Source: Laburnicola sp. R22_1
Taxonomy: Eukaryota > Ascomycota > Dothideomycetes > Pleosporales > Didymosphaeriaceae
Reading direction: 5' to 3'
Assembly (NCBI GenBank): GCA_014281115.1
Contig: JACONQ010000002.1
Coordinates: 2,170,001-2,234,000 of the forward strand
DNA length: 64,000 nt
Below, piece after piece: positions 48,307 to 58,909 of the stretch. The translations under genes and the position numbers were made by a program. The notes under the pieces are model-generated. The model worked only from the letters and a program-made list of their open reading frames with translations. It ran no database searches and was not told the DNA's origin. How positions within the stretch are numbered: the stretch's first letter is position 1; each line of letters opens with the position of its first letter.

Positions 48307-49223
48307 AAGCGTTGGAAAACACTGCGTGGATGGTTTATGCTTTGGCATTTGATGGCGTGCTTTTGCTACCAGCGTAGGGTACGTGTTGGATACCCATTTG
48401 TTGTTGTCTGGTAAGCATTTTTTGGGATTTGTCTACTGTTTGGCGTTGGGGCAGTATGAGAAATGTACGTACGTAACGATGCGCTCGTTCTTGTCACGTG
48501 TTATGCCGAGTCGCGAGGTCGTAGTATGTTGTATATAGATGCAACCCGGTTTGGATGAAGTAAATTGTACATGTCACTATTCTGTTTGTCTCTATGATTT
48601 ATATGTAATTCGTCCTCATTCGCGCTGCATTTGCCTACCTTAGGTATGCACGGACAGATCGTTATCTCTAATAATTTAGAAGTAGATTAACGCCAAAATA
48701 TTTGTGCTCGTCCGAGTATCGTTCATGCTCCAAGATGCTTTTCCGATGTTCATCTATCTCCGGGCATCAATCGCTAGTTCATCCGAATACTGTCCGCGGA
48801 CAAGCTCGCACGCACGTGTCCTTACTCACATCCTTACTCAGCGACTCAACTCAACATCCGCCCTGGCACTGCGTCCTTAACGCCGTAAAATTCCTTTTGT
48901 GTGGATAGGATGAGGTTGAGTGGGTTTCCATGTACGTGTGCGGACTAATTCGCGGATGATTCTGGGTTGCAGCTGTGCCACACTGGTGGGGGGTTGTGCA
49001 CGTATGAGATATAAGAGTCGAGGAGCGCGCGTTCGTAGATGTCATTGATTAGGTATTATCTAGCTACATGACAACTTCACACCAGGGTTTTTGTATCCTT
49101 CCTTGACTGAAGATTCCTGTTAAACGTGGGATCCATATCAAGAACACCAAGAAGAACAGGCACATTCCACCATCCACCTCACCACCGCAACTCTATCTTC
49201 CAACACCCCCAACCACCTCCAAA
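48307..49223. other. Intergenic, F-BAR 3' end to aldo/keto reductase
   Basis: About 0.9 kb without coding signal. It should contain the F-BAR 3' UTR and the promoter of the aldo/keto reductase. The 100 nt before the next ATG are rich in CACC and CAAC, a common fungal leader composition. Confidence 0.45.
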
Positions 49224-50556
49224 ATGTCGTCCATCAGAGACCTCATAAGCGCCACCTCCAGCGCCAAAGAACCCCCCAAAATGAAATACACCCGGTAGGT
49301 ACTTACCCGCCCCCCTTCCAACGCACCCCCACCCCCCCTAACGTCCAACCCACCCTTCTAACCCATCCCCCACCCAGCCTCGGCCGCTCCGGCCTAAAAA
49401 TCTCCCCCCTAATCCTCGGCACCATGGGATTCGGCAGCCCGACCTCCTCCAACGGCGCCTGGGTCCTCCCCTCGGCGGCCTCCCTCCCCCTCCTCAAACA
49501 CGCCTTCGACAAGGGAATAAACACCTGGGACACAGCAGACTTCTACTCCCAAGGGCGGTCCGAGTCCATCATCGGCGAGGCGATTACAAAATACGAGATC
49601 CCGCGCGAGAAGCTGGTGTTGATGACGAAGCTGTTTTTTGGCGTGGACGAGGGCGAGGTTGTTAGGGATGGGGTGCCGGATGCGCTGGTTGCGATGCGGA
49701 ATGAGGGGGTTATGGTGAATAGGGTGGGGTTGAGTAGGAAGCATATACTGGATGCTGTGGAGGGGAGTGTGGGGCGGTGAGTTTTTTGTTTTTTGTTTGG
49801 GCACAGGGAGGGCTTCGTGGCGTGGTGGGGATGGAGGGGATTATTGAGGGTTGTGCTAATTGATTGAAAACAGACTCGGAACCTACATCGACGTGTTACA
49901 AATCCATCGCCATGACCCGGACGTTCCCCCCGAGGAGATAATGCGCGCACTAAACGACGTCATCACCAGCGGAAAAGTCCGCTACATCGGCGCTTCAAGC
50001 ATGCCAGCGTGGCAGTTCCAAATGCTTAATAACGTCGCTGAGAAGCATGGATGGTAAGAACCTTCCCCCCTCCCTACCGTCTTTCTTGCACCACATTTCT
50101 AACGCCCAAGAACTCTTTCCCAGGCACACATTCGTATCCATGCAAAACTACCACAACCTCCTCTACCGCGAAGAAGAGCGCGAAATGCACCCCTACTGCG
50201 CCCACGCCGGCATCGGCCTCATCCCCTGGTCGCCCCTCGCCCAAGGCAAGCTCGCCCGCCCCTGGAACGCATCTACCGCCCGCAGCGAATCCGATCCGTA
50301 CGCCAACCTGCTCTACACGGCCTCCGACGAGAAGATCGTGAACAGGGTCGAAGAAGTGGCGGCCAAGTTGGGCATCAGTATGGCGCAGGTGGCGATCGCG
50401 TGGAGTCTGAAGAAGGGCGTTAATCCGATTGTCGGGTTGCAGAGTGTGGAGCGGATCGATGAGGCTGTTGAGGCGGTTGGGGTGGAGTTGAGTGAGGAGG
50501 ATGTTAGGGCGTTGGAGGAGGTTTATGCGGCGAAGGCGCAGGCGCCGGTGTATTGA
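49224..50556 (+). CDS. Aldo/keto reductase
   Basis: Four exons: 49224-49294, 49378-49776, 49874-50053 and 50124-50556, introns 83, 97 and 70 nt (360 aa). All joins fall in phase 2 and rebuild conserved blocks: YTR+[14 protein letters not shown]+[12 protein letters not shown] and HGW+[11 protein letters not shown]. The catalytic tetrad is visible as Asp and Tyr in [12 protein letters not shown], Lys in LMTKLFF and His in LQIHRHDPD. The C-terminal NADP-binding region includes [13 protein letters not shown] and [17 protein letters not shown]. It belongs to the oligomeric-type aldo/keto reductases that include aryl-alcohol and versiconal hemiacetal acetate reductase-like enzymes. It probably reduces an aldehyde or ketone with NADPH; the substrate is unknown and no pathway genes surround it. 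Confidence 0.93.
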
Positions 50557-51080
50557 GGGCGACTTGATCGTGGGGGTGCTGTTCTAACATCGATATCAAT
50601 CGATCAATAGATATCCCAAGGTTTGCCCTGCGGTAGTGATAGGGTTCGAACAGCGCTTGTAGTACTGCCCCTGAAAGTGTTTACACCCTGTATAGAAACT
50701 TGTTGCCTGGCATTATATGTTTGATTATTGAGGGTATTCTTTAAAAGAGCAGCCCGTGTACGTGGTGCGGCTTCGAAAATCAGGAATGACAACATGTAAA
50801 GTAGGGTAAATTGAACAGGGTAAACATGTATTACAATCAAACGTATCCAAGGAGAATACTGCAACTCAAGACGGATGGAAAGACTTGCGGTGAACTGAAG
50901 AAAGCGCAGGCTCTGTAATCATCGATCTTCGAAAAATACAAAATAACAAACCGCATCCAAGTCCACACAAAGCAATGCACACTCGTACAGCCAGCCATAG
51001 GCAGAATAAAAAATAAAAAAATTGCAGACAAGCGTCACCTGTATGGAGTGTGATGCTTGGTGCCTAGTAATTAAACAGTC
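50557..51080. other. Convergent 3' intergenic region
   Basis: About 520 nt between the ends of the convergent aldo/keto reductase (+) and LRR (-) genes. It presumably contains both 3' UTRs. No gene is seen; a GGGTTCGAA string near 50642 lacks a tRNA fold. Confidence 0.45.
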
Positions 51081-54000
51081 CTAAAAGGCCGGGATTCCAG
51101 GATCAAAAGAATCATTCGTAGAGGAAGGGACCTTGTCCTTCAACCAAGTCAGCACTGCATCCGTACCCTTCCTGAGGACAGCATAGTTAGGCACGCGAAA
51201 CTTGTTCCCCTCCACGTCAAGACTGGTGAGAGTACCAGCAAGCAGGCCAATCTGAGGTTCCAAGCGGGCAATGTCGTTGTTGCTAAGGCTGACTGTTCTT
51301 AGCCCTTTCAAGGATCCGGCTGACACCTCAGCGATGTTGTTGTCAGAAGCCATGAACAGTATGAGCTCTGGAAAGAAGTCGCGCAACATAGGCACTGAGC
51401 CAGAGATACGGTTATTTGAGACATCCAGATGTTGCAAGCTAGGTGCTGACAGCTTCGAGGTGATCCCATCCAGTGATTTGATTTTGTTGCTGCCCAGACG
51501 AAGTTCACGGAGTTTAGGCAGCGCAAGACTACCCGTCAAAGGTTCAGAAATATCGTTCTTCGACAGATCTAAGACCGAGAGAAACGAAAGATTTGCTGCA
51601 ACCATCGGAATACTGGTGAGCAAATTCTGCTGGAGATACAGTTGACGTATATCGTGTGACTCGGCGAAAGACGCAACAGCCCCTTCGTCGAGTTCAACCA
51701 TCTTTTGAGCCGAGAGATCGAGCGTGCCGGAAGGTGTTAGTTTCCAGCCGTTGCCTTCGGCTGGGACCTCTTCGCCAGTCGCCATATTGATGCCACCAGC
51801 GTCCTCTGAAACCTTTCCTACTAGGTCAGGATGGAGCCGCGACAAGAGGTCGCGCTTGATGTCTTCTGTGTCCATGGTCAAGTACTTTCGTTCGCGAAGT
51901 GGGTTGGCAGCAAGTATAAGGTTCTGCAAGCTGTCCATGAGAGCTACCCTTTGATCCAGCTTGTTCAAGCTGTTCGCTGTGAAGTCAGCATTCCGGAGCT
52001 GCTGTAATTCGACAAAGCCCTCCGGTAGGGATGATAGACTGTTCTCCCCAACGAGCAGTGATATTAAATTTTTCCAGGTGGACATGTCCGGTAACGTCGA
52101 AAGTCGGTTTGCTGAAAGATCAAGATGTTTCAAAGCAGGCAGTGATACGGTCGTCGAAAGACACAGGTCTGTTAGCGAGTTGTTTGAAAGCTGAAGGTGT
52201 TGTAGATATGGAACCCACTCGACTTGGAAGAATGGGCCACTGAAGTGATTGTTGGACGCATTCAGCTCGACAAGCGGGATGGATGTGAAAACTTCGTCCG
52301 GCAGGCTGGTCAACGCATTGTCGGATATGTTCAATGTACGCAAATGCGTTAGGGCTCGGACCTCTGGCGGCAGATAAGTGATTCTGTTCTTTTGGAGATC
52401 CAGTGTTTCCAACTGCTTTAGTTTCTGTATCTCGGCGGGCAAAGCGCCTTCAAGTTGGTTTTCTGCAAGTTTGAGTTCGCGGAGACTCGTTATCTGGAAC
52501 ACGACTCCTAGACTTTCCGCTGGCATTTTGTTCCTGGCCTAAATGCGCATTAGCACCTCTGATGGGGAAAAATAATCATCCAGGCCGCCTTTTTCCATAG
52601 AAGAATAGCCCACAATAATCTATATATACAGTCTGTTGCCCATAAGCAATATGTCTGTGATTAGATTGTTACTGTATCTCTGCTTATCGCGGGCTAATTT
52701 TCATGAAGAAAGCGCTTGGAAAATATTGCGACTCACCAGATTGAGCTTGGAGAGCTGCGTCAGCCGCCTCAGACCCATCGGCAGCTCTCGGAGTACATTT
52801 CCATGCAGGTCCAGGTTCTGGATTCCACCAAATTGAGGTACCGAGTCCTCCGATTCCATCGCAGTTTCGTAATCTACATCTGGGAACATGGTCTCCGGGA
52901 GAGTTTGAATATCATTATCTGCGGCGATAATAGCGGTAAGATCGACAACCTCGCCCCACGCGATAGTATTGGCATCAGGATCGTACTGATACATGTGCAA
53001 AACCTCACTAGGAATTTCCGTCAAAGACATTGCAGCAATGTTGAGCCTACCATCCACGCGAGCGGAATCGACCCGCTTTCGCAGCAGAGACTGTCCTCCT
53101 TGGGGTCGCTGATTGAAGGGGTCGTCGAGGCCGAAATCGAAGTTGGCGATCTCAGCAGGATCTGGCAAGATGGCATCTCGTGGTGGCGTGTTTGTTCGGG
53201 GCCGCCGAGCGGCATTGGCACGTCTCGCGGCCTCTTTGGCCTTTGCGATCTGCTCCCGTAAGGCTTGGGATGAATTAGTCTTCGGGGAAGAGTCTTGCGT
53301 GGCGGCTACACTATCTGAGCGTTTGGCAGCCTTTGCTTTTGCAAGTTGCTCTCGTAATGCAGCGGAGGAATTGAACGGCTTCTTGGTTGTTTCCGGAGAC
53401 TTGTTGGCCTCTTGCTCTCTTTTGGCTGATAAAGACGTCGTCGCAGATGTTGTGGCGGGAGGTGATATAGCTCCACCAAAGGTGCCTGCGAGAGATGACC
53501 GAGGTTTCGGCGTCCTCGCCACCATGGTCTTGCTGTTGGACAGGGGTCGAAGCTTTGGTGTTGCCTGCAAGTTCTGTATCTGTGAAAGCGGCTGCTTCTT
53601 TATTGTAGACGAAGGGCGGGCGATGGAGGATATCCTGCTAGGCGTTGCGGATACGCCAGATATGGCCGCACTAACGCTTCGCTTTCCCGGAGCAGTCATT
53701 GAGCCTCTTTGGCTAGGAAGAGCACCCCCCCTCGGTGTCATTGGCGTCGCCTGAGGCGTGCCGTCACTCGTTGTTGGCCGCCTACCATTCGATAACGCAG
53801 AGGAAGGTCTGGCTGGTGGGCCCATGGAGGTGTCGGCGTTGAAGAAGCTCGATCTGCGGCGCGCTTTGCCACCTGCTGGTGAAGAAGGCAACTGTGACAG
53901 GCTCTCGATCGTTCTTTCCGACAAAGATGGGCGTGACTTCCTTATCGCCGGTTTGACTGGCTCTGGATCATCTTCCAGTACATGATCGGGCTCGTTGTCC

Positions 54001-54545
54001 AGGAATCCTGCCCGTGAACTGGCTCTTGACGACGCCCTCGAGGCGGAGCGGAATGCGTCCAGGTCTCCCAGCACATCTTTATCGGCGCCCCCATTTGCAG
54101 TGTTGGGCGGCTGTGGTATAGTCCTAGCTTGTCGTGACGGTGGGCGGCCAATTGGTTTCTTAAACACAGAGGCGTCAGCTACAGAAGCTCGCCCCTGCGT
54201 GGTGCCAGGGATGGAGCGCTTGGTGGCGGGGAGCAAAGATGCTCCGGAGTTTGTAGTCGTAGGCGGCGTGGAAGTGGTGGAAGTTCGAGCGAGGGACGAC
54301 CGTGATGGTTTCTTCTGTAGCGCCGGCTGGTTGGGCCTTGAGAGGGAAGATAGTGAGGATCTCTTCTGCAGTGTCGGCTGGCTGGGTCTCGCGATGGAAG
54401 ACAATGAGGGCTTCTTGCGCAGCTGTTCGGCGGACGGAGAGGGCCGCAGTTGGCTCTGACTGCCCGCAGGCCTGAGCACCGGCACGCGTGAGGTCGGGCG
54501 CGGAATCCCGGTTCTAACAGGTATGCCGGAGGGTTGTTGCTCCAT
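51081..54545 (-). CDS. Leucine-rich repeat protein, LRRC40-like, with long disordered N-terminus
   Basis: Two exons: 52737-54545 and 51081-52538 (1088 aa). The 198-nt intron is the longest in the window; splicing joins LTQLSKLNL to ARNKMPAESLGV, restoring an LRR. The first 480 or so residues are Ser/Pro/Arg-rich and low in complexity, with repeats of the type RPSQPTLQKRSSLSSL and two ALREQ(L/I)AKAK segments. The C-terminal 600 residues form two blocks of LRRs (ENQLEGALPAEI, LDLQKNRITYLPPEV, LNISDNALTSLPDEVF and others) around a linker near EDIKRDLLSRLHPDL, ending VLTWLKDKVPSS. That two-block arrangement resembles animal LRRC40. The cellular role is unknown; a scaffold or adaptor function is inference. 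Confidence 0.88.
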
Positions 54546-55217
54546 GTTGAGGCTGCACGCGGAGGACGCGGGTGGTTCGCGGGCGCGTGGCTCATACAGA
54601 ATTCCAGAAGGTCATGTCCAACCAGGAGGAAGACGGCTGCGACTGCGCAACAAGAATTGGGTGCATGGGGCAGCCGATGGGCGAGCAATGCGCACTCCCG
54701 TGCCTGGGCGTCGCGACGGGCACCTGCACGAGTGGTTGCCTGTGGTTGCCTGTGGTTGCCCCTGCAACGGTGCCTCGAAACGTAGCCGCCCCGAAGCGGA
54801 AAGGACGAGTCAATCTCGTGCCTGCTCCGCGCCACCAGCCCGTGGATGCGCAACGATGCAACCTCCTCAACGACACAAACTCCACATCTGACACACGTCT
54901 CCCCACACATCGCGCATTGCCGCATCGGGCGTGACATTGGTCGCATCGTGTGCGCAACTGCGAGCCGAACCTCCTCAGCACGCATACACCCGACGCGCAT
55001 CCCAACGCGACCCCGCCCCTCACCGCCGGTCCTCCAGTCTCGAGTGCTGCAAGCTGCCACCCGCGCCTTACCTCGTTCGCGTGGCGCGCAAACGACTGGA
55101 ACTTGTCGCCTCTTACATCCGTCGCGTACAGTACCGTGAAGGTGCAACCAGCGCGTGTCCGTCGCCTGCAATTCTGACGTGTCGGTCGCACCTTGGTCCC
55201 GCTTGCGCCTAGGCAGA
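54546..55217. promoter_or_regulatory. Divergent promoter, LRR gene / coiled-coil gene
   Basis: 672 nt between divergent ATGs at 54545 (-) and 55218 (+). Long frames on both strands reflect GC content; none shows a domain. It presumably holds both promoters. Confidence 0.5.
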
Positions 55218-56753
55218 ATGGACTCCCAGGCCTCGTTGTCGCAGGCCTCCCAGGACTCACTTATGCCGTCTACGGAGCCCTCGAGGCCCGCGACGCCTAA
55301 ATTGCGCTCTGTTTCGCGCAGTGCATCTCCTGGGCCAGCCGACATGTCAGCCATGGTCCCGTCCGACCAAGCGAAATTCACGTCTCCAGCGCCGCCCACT
55401 ACCTCTTCCATGACACCTCCGTCATCCCAGATCCCAAACACGCGTTCGGTTGTCCGTACGCCAACTCCACCAACACCTCAGCTGTCGTCACCCCCACCTA
55501 CATCCAAATTACCGAATCAGCCGTCAGCCCTGATGGAATCTGCAGCCGCATTATTTTCTCCAGACCAGGTCAATAACGCCTCCGCTGAAGAACTCCGGTC
55601 TATGGTGAATGAGCTTACGAGTGCACTGCGCGATGTCCGACTTTCCGCAGCCCACCATAAACTTCAGTACAATATGGCAGTGATGGAAAGCCAGGAATCG
55701 GCCAGCCGAATGGCTGTTGAATTGGCCATGGCTCAGCGTGAAATAGACGTTCTGCAGAAAGCCGAGGAAAAGCGATGCAATAAGGTGACGCCTGAGCAGA
55801 CCTACCAGGCATCACCTACCTTGGCTGCCAACGCTATACTAATGTCTGAGATGAATCGCCAGATTCAGATACTGCAGCATGAGAACGAGGAATTGCGAGA
55901 CTTGGTTGATCAGCAAAAGCGCTTGACTGAACATCGCGAGGGCGAACTTGCTAGTTTGATGGAGGAGAACGACCGGTTGAAATCAAGGATTCGAAAGAAC
56001 CGCGACCATATCGCACCCTACTTGCCGTTTCTGGAGCAGATGAACGAGTCGCCCCGATCAACGTTTGTTACCCCACAGGCCACTCCGCGACACAGGGTCA
56101 ACCGGACACCCCATCTGGCCAATGAGAACAGCAGAGGGCAAAACAACTTTGAGGCGCTTCTTCTAGCAGACAAGATGCTGAGCCAGGAGACCAACACTAC
56201 GCCTTCAACACCAGCAAGGTCGCATGGACCCAAGTCACGTTTTGGACATTCCCGAGGCACACACTCAATGTCCTCTCTTCCTCAGACGCCCAACCGCCGC
56301 TCTGCTCATTTGCCACCTAATGTTCTGCGAACACCGACTACTTTCGCCGCTGTCAATGTTCCCCAGTCAGCGCCCGCAGCTCATTATCTGCAGAAAGCAG
56401 CCCATGCGCGGCGCGAAAGCAGCAACTCTACCATTACAGCCTCCAGTGTTGATGAAGAGGAGGCTTACACTGACAGAGAGGAAGAACAGGTGACCGAGTC
56501 TCAAGCGAGTCAACTGGCGACCAGTATGCTCCGCAGGGTGCCGTCTTCAAAGCGACCTTCAGCTCCGTCCTCACAGTCATCGAACTTGATCCAGAGCAAG
56601 ATTTTTGGCCAGGTAAAGAAAGGTCATGGGTTGACTCGGTCTGCGGAATTTGAGAAAAAGCGACTGCAGTCGTCCGAACACCACGGCAGTCCAACGAAGC
56701 GAGGTCGGGTAGACACAGGTGTAGGCCTAGGCATTGGCGGCCTCCGAGACTAA
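55218..56753 (+). CDS. Coiled-coil protein of unknown function
   Basis: A single exon of 511 aa starting at ATG 55218 (context GCAGAATGG). I do not recognise a named family. Residues 1-130 are Ser/Thr/Pro-rich. A helical region follows at about residues 133-285 (ELRSMVNELTSALRDVRL, REIDVLQKAEEKR, ILQHENEELRDLVDQQKRL, LMEENDRLKSRIRKNRDHI) with heptad spacing typical of a coiled coil. The C-terminal 220 residues are again low in complexity, with TPxR/TP motifs (TPQATPRHRVNRTP, SLPQTPNRRSAHLP) that could be proline-directed kinase sites, and an acidic patch DEEEAYTDREEEQ. The layout suggests a scaffold or cytoskeletal/spindle-pole-type protein, but this is only inference. Confidence 0.85.
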   Translation: MDSQASLSQASQDSLMPSTEPSRPATPKLRSVSRSASPGPADMSAMVPSDQAKFTSPAPPTTSSMTPPSSQIPNTRSVVRTPTPPTPQLSSPPPTSKLPNQPSALMESAAALFSPDQVNNASAEELRSMVNELTSALRDVRLSAAHHKLQYNMAVMESQESASRMAVELAMAQREIDVLQKAEEKRCNKVTPEQTYQASPTLAANAILMSEMNRQIQILQHENEELRDLVDQQKRLTEHREGELASLMEENDRLKSRIRKNRDHIAPYLPFLEQMNESPRSTFVTPQATPRHRVNRTPHLANENSRGQNNFEALLLADKMLSQETNTTPSTPARSHGPKSRFGHSRGTHSMSSLPQTPNRRSAHLPPNVLRTPTTFAAVNVPQSAPAAHYLQKAAHARRESSNSTITASSVDEEEAYTDREEEQVTESQASQLATSMLRRVPSSKRPSAPSSQSSNLIQSKIFGQVKKGHGLTRSAEFEKKRLQSSEHHGSPTKRGRVDTGVGLGIGGLRD

Positions 56754-57246
56754 GTTGAGTCTACTGGAAGGTATCTTATGAGTGACGAGTTGCAACGACT
56801 GCAACGGGATGACTTGGAGTTTGTGGATTATTTGACTTGTATTCTATACTTCGGCGACCCAGGATCTGGCTTCTTGATGCCACTTTGTAACAAAGTACAG
56901 ACTCGACTTTGGTCTTTCTGGAAATTGGGGAATACCAGTGATGATTTGGGAAGAATGTCACGATGAACGACTTTTAGATAGTAATTAAAAAACCTCGTCC
57001 AACTCCTGCCTGTCTACAAGGATAAGTCAGATTGATTTTCGAATCTATTCGTAGCTACTTTCTGGGTGGTGTTTTGAGACTGTCGTTTGACGCCAAGTCC
57101 GCCCATGCGCAAACGCACGGTCCTCATCGGCAAATAGTTCGCCCGGACTCCAAGCGAATTTCGAACACCAACACGGCCGACGGATTTGTGTCTCTCGCGA
57201 TAGCCCACTAACACACAGGTCAACAAGGTCGACAGAATCTGCAGCC
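56754..57246. other. Intergenic, upstream of the eL13 gene
   Basis: About 490 nt with the 3' UTR of the coiled-coil gene and the promoter of the ribosomal protein gene. No further gene is supported. Confidence 0.45.
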
Positions 57247-58123
57247 ATGGCCATCAAGCACAACCAGCAGATTCAGAAGAATCACTTCCGTACGCACTCA
57301 CCCTCCCCATCCCGTCCGCGTCTTCGCGCTCGCTAACACTTTCTTACAGACAAGGACTGGCAACGCTATGTCCGCGTACATTTCGACCAAGTAGGTTATT
57401 CCCCTCTCATCCATTGAGAGTAGTGGCGCCTCTTGTTCAGATGTTAATATTTCGATAAGGCCGGCAAGAAGAAGTCGAGGCGCAATGCTCGCGTTGCGAA
57501 GGCTGCAAAGGTCGCTCCTCGCCCAGTCGATCGTTTGCGACCAGTCGTGCGCTGCCCGACCGTCAAGTGTATGTCGACATTACAGCTGCAAAGGACGCAA
57601 TTGACTGACTGGCCATTTAGACAACCGCCGCGTACGTCCCGGTCGTGGTTTCTCCCTCGCCGAGTTGAAGGGTATGACCGTCTTCTCCAGAATTATTGTG
57701 CGTAGCTAATTTTGGATAGCTGCTGGCATTCCCCGCAAGTTCGCACAGACAATTGGTATCGCCGTCGACCCCCGCCGCCAGAACCTTTCCGAGGAATCTC
57801 TCAAGGCCAATGTGGAGCGCCTCCAAGAGTACAGGAAGCGTCTTATCCTCTTCCCTCGCCGCAACGGCAAGACCAACGAGGGTGACGCTTCCGTCGAGGA
57901 CGTCAAGGCCGCGAAGAACGGCGAGAACATCATCAAGACCACCAGCGAGATCCTGCCCATCACCAACGTCGCCAAGGTCGAGGAGGCTACCGCCAGCAGC
58001 GTCGAGGCCACCGAGAACGCCTACAGGAAGCTCCGTGACCTTCGCGCCGAGCAGCGCTATGCCGGTGCTCGCGAGAAGCGTGCCAAGGCGAAGGCTGAGG
58101 AGGCCGATGCTAAGAAGAAATAA
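57247..58123 (+). CDS. 60S ribosomal protein eL13
   Basis: Five exons: 57247-57289, 57350-57390, 57460-57568, 57621-57671 and 57720-58123 (215 aa), introns 60, 69, 52 and 48 nt. The spliced protein begins [20 protein letters not shown] and continues [15 protein letters not shown], the conserved start of eukaryotic L13. Later blocks include [37 protein letters not shown] and [10 protein letters not shown]. The Lys/Ala/Glu-rich C-terminus ends in KKK. It is a structural component of the large cytosolic ribosomal subunit. The intron-dense 5' part with tiny first exons is normal for ribosomal protein genes. Confidence 0.97.
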
Positions 58124-58909
58124 ATGCTTCAGAAGGGTTCTGGGTCGGTGTAGCGGTGTGTCTTACGAAGGTCCAAAATTGGTGGTCACGATTCGGAGAA
58201 GGATATTCCCTGCATGGGCGGCGTCAATGGTTAGGTCTATGTGTGCTATCAACACGTGAATGATATCTAGTCCTCAATGCAACCGCCATGGCCTCCATGA
58301 ATCTGTGTTTTACACGCCTTTCTTTGCCAAGTCCAGTCATACTTTACCCCAGCATCGCAGGATAACGGATTACTGCCCAAATCTGGTATTGAAATATCAC
58401 CTGCCCCGCTTCTGGTATTCAAATGTCGCATCAAATTGTTCTGAGCCTTCTCGTTCCCTAGAGACGATCCGACATGACCCAACTGCATTTTACTCACCCC
58501 ACATCCAAGCCGCCTTCTCATCGACCGCGTTCAAGGTATCTTAACCTTCCACCTACGACTCGTGTGTCTAGCTTAAATATTCCTAAACGCAGCAGAAAGC
58601 AATTGAAATGCAGAGCCGCAGCAAAGTGATGCGCCTTTGGTCGCGTTGGCGCCTTGGATTTCCGTTTGGTAGCAAGTGTTAATGGACATTGAGTTTATTG
58701 TATGTGTTCTGGAGTGGGCATGTGCAGATTGTCGCAGTTACATGAGGATGTTAATGAGGAGGTATGGGATGGGATGGGATGGGATGGTGAGACATGTCAT
58801 AAGTCAAATAATCTCAGTCATTAAAACAATAGTGAGCACGCGAAAGAGAGCATTGCAACAGGATCTATGCCAAAGCCCCGCAAAAAAAAAAAAACAGATA
58901 CATCCCCAC
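58124..58909. other. Convergent 3' intergenic region, eL13 / ISN1
   Basis: About 790 nt between convergent genes. It includes a GGGAT pentanucleotide run at about 58764-58786 and a poly-A run near 58882-58894. No gene is seen. Confidence 0.45.

Noticed and set aside
50630..50665. GGGTTCGAA string resembling a tRNA T-loop
   Set aside because: No paired acceptor stem, D-arm or anticodon arm could be drawn around it.
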